Origin: Marinobacter salicampi
Lineage (GTDB): Bacteria > Pseudomonadota > Gammaproteobacteria > Pseudomonadales > Oleiphilaceae
Assembly (NCBI RefSeq): GCF_011074795.1
Contig: NZ_JAAMPF010000026.1
Coordinates: 1-64,000 of the forward strand
Direction of reading: 5' to 3'
Length of the DNA: 64,000 nt
The notes under the pieces were generated by a model. The model saw nothing but the letters and a program-made list of their open reading frames with translations. It searched no databases and was not told the DNA's origin. Below, piece by piece: positions 63,404 through 64,000 of the stretch; position 1 is the first letter of the stretch; each line of letters begins with the position of its first letter. Made by a program: the position numbers and the translations under genes.

Positions 63404-64000
63404 TCAGGCCCGGGTGAGGATTTCCTTGGCATACTCCAGCCAGCTGCAGTACTGCTTGAAGGGGGGCATGGTGTTGGGAAAACTGAAGCGCTTGATGGCG
63501 TAGATGTCGTTTTTTGTCCGTGGCAGCAGGTAGGCGTAGCCGGGGTCCGCGGACAGCGCACCCAACAGTCCGGCCTCCGCCACGATCCGCTTTTCCCGAT
63601 CGCCAAAATCAATACTTTCCCGGCCACTGGGGTAACAGAAGACGGGTACCGGGTTGGCCACATTCCGTTTCAGTATCTCCCAACTGCCAAGAATCTCGCT
63701 CCTGGCTTCGTCATCGCTTACCTGGGCCAGGATTGGGTGGCGCTTGGTATGGGGGCCAAACTCAATGTAGGGTGATTCGATACGCCGGACCTGATCCCAG
63801 GTAATGGACTGGTATTCAGGAGGAGCCGTCACCGGGACCTCTACCTCGAGCATCTGGCCGAGCTCTTTGACGACCTGCTCGGCATTCCTGTTCGACTCGC
63901 ACTTGTAGACCTGCCTTAACTGTCGTACCAGCGTGCGCCTTTCTTCCGGGTTGGAAAACTGGACATGGACAGGTCCCAGGCCAAGGTCAAGCTCCATGCT
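63404..64000 (-). CDS. Polysaccharide deacetylase family protein, partial
   Basis: The frame is open to the window edge, so the N-terminus and start are missing; the visible part has 198 codons. FGPHTKRHPILAQVSDDEA contains the HxxxHP zinc motif of NodB-type deacetylases. CYPSGRESIDFGDRE resembles the later conserved block. It is a different subfamily from the broken deacetylase at 60187. It could remove N-acetyl groups from EPS, though whether it can replace the broken gene is unknown. It converges with the GNAT gene. Confidence 0.85.
   Translation of the reverse strand, partial: SMELDLGLGPVHVQFSNPEERRTLVRQLRQVYKCESNRNAEQVVKELGQMLEVEVPVTAPPEYQSITWDQVRRIESPYIEFGPHTKRHPILAQVSDDEARSEILGSWEILKRNVANPVPVFCYPSGRESIDFGDREKRIVAEAGLLGALSADPGYAYLLPRTKNDIYAIKRFSFPNTMPPFKQYCSWLEYAKEILTRA

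Overview
The window reads as a chromosomal segment of a marine gammaproteobacterium, most like Marinobacter. The dapA-bamC-purC order, the AcnD/PrpF type of methylcitrate operon, a bacterial trimethylamine monooxygenase and an XrtA/PEP-CTERM exopolysaccharide locus all fit that guess. It rests on remembered gene families, not on a search.

Layout. 1-8.1 kb is housekeeping: the 3' part of tRNA-Lys, nadA, a BepA-like M48 metalloprotease, a TusA-like protein, an AI-2E/PerM permease, dapA, bamC, purC and a small outer-membrane protein. 8.2-18.7 kb is a surface-polysaccharide region: a UDP-glucuronate-type epimerase, a PEP-CTERM von Willebrand-like protein, a Wzm/Wzt ABC exporter, one glycosyltransferase on the plus strand and three on the minus strand. 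18.7-20.0 kb is a gene-poor scar holding a decayed partial copy of the livF/acyl-CoA ligase junction that lies intact at 23.3 kb. 20.0-21.4 kb is tmm. 21.5-28.1 kb is a complete LIV-type ABC transporter operon ending in an acyl-CoA ligase. An enoyl-CoA hydratase, tRNA-Val(GAC), an EamA transporter, an unrecognised ParB-like protein, a lipase with an anchored beta-rich partner, and YceI follow.

34.8-41.1 kb is the most intriguing block: a CDP-alcohol phosphatidyltransferase, a zinc-type dehydrogenase, a divergent 6-pyruvoyl-tetrahydropterin-synthase-like protein, a glycosyltransferase-methyltransferase fusion, an LPG-synthase-type membrane protein and a RibD reductase domain. I do not recognise a described pathway with this set. 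It could make and export a glycosylated, methylated pterin- or pyrimidine-derived molecule, which is inference. 41.3-43.5 kb holds a crotonase, a small XRE regulator and galU.

43.6-53.0 kb is the propionate (2-methylcitrate) locus: a GntR regulator behind three TTGNCGACAA-like or TTGTTGACAA palindromes, a five-copy degenerate repeat, then prpB-prpC-acnD-prpF, a lytic transglycosylase, and prpD with a strong terminator. 53.1-64 kb is a PEP-CTERM protein gene followed by the XrtA-type polysaccharide locus: sugar transferase, export lipoprotein, chain-length protein, degenerate tyrosine kinase, beta-barrel, deacetylase broken by an in-frame TAG, FemAB-like protein, GNAT protein, and another deacetylase running off the end. 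The exosortase itself and the PrsK/PrsR regulators are not in the window. Both PEP-CTERM protein genes have sigma-54-like promoters, one of them nearly consensus, which links the two distant loci to one probable regulon.
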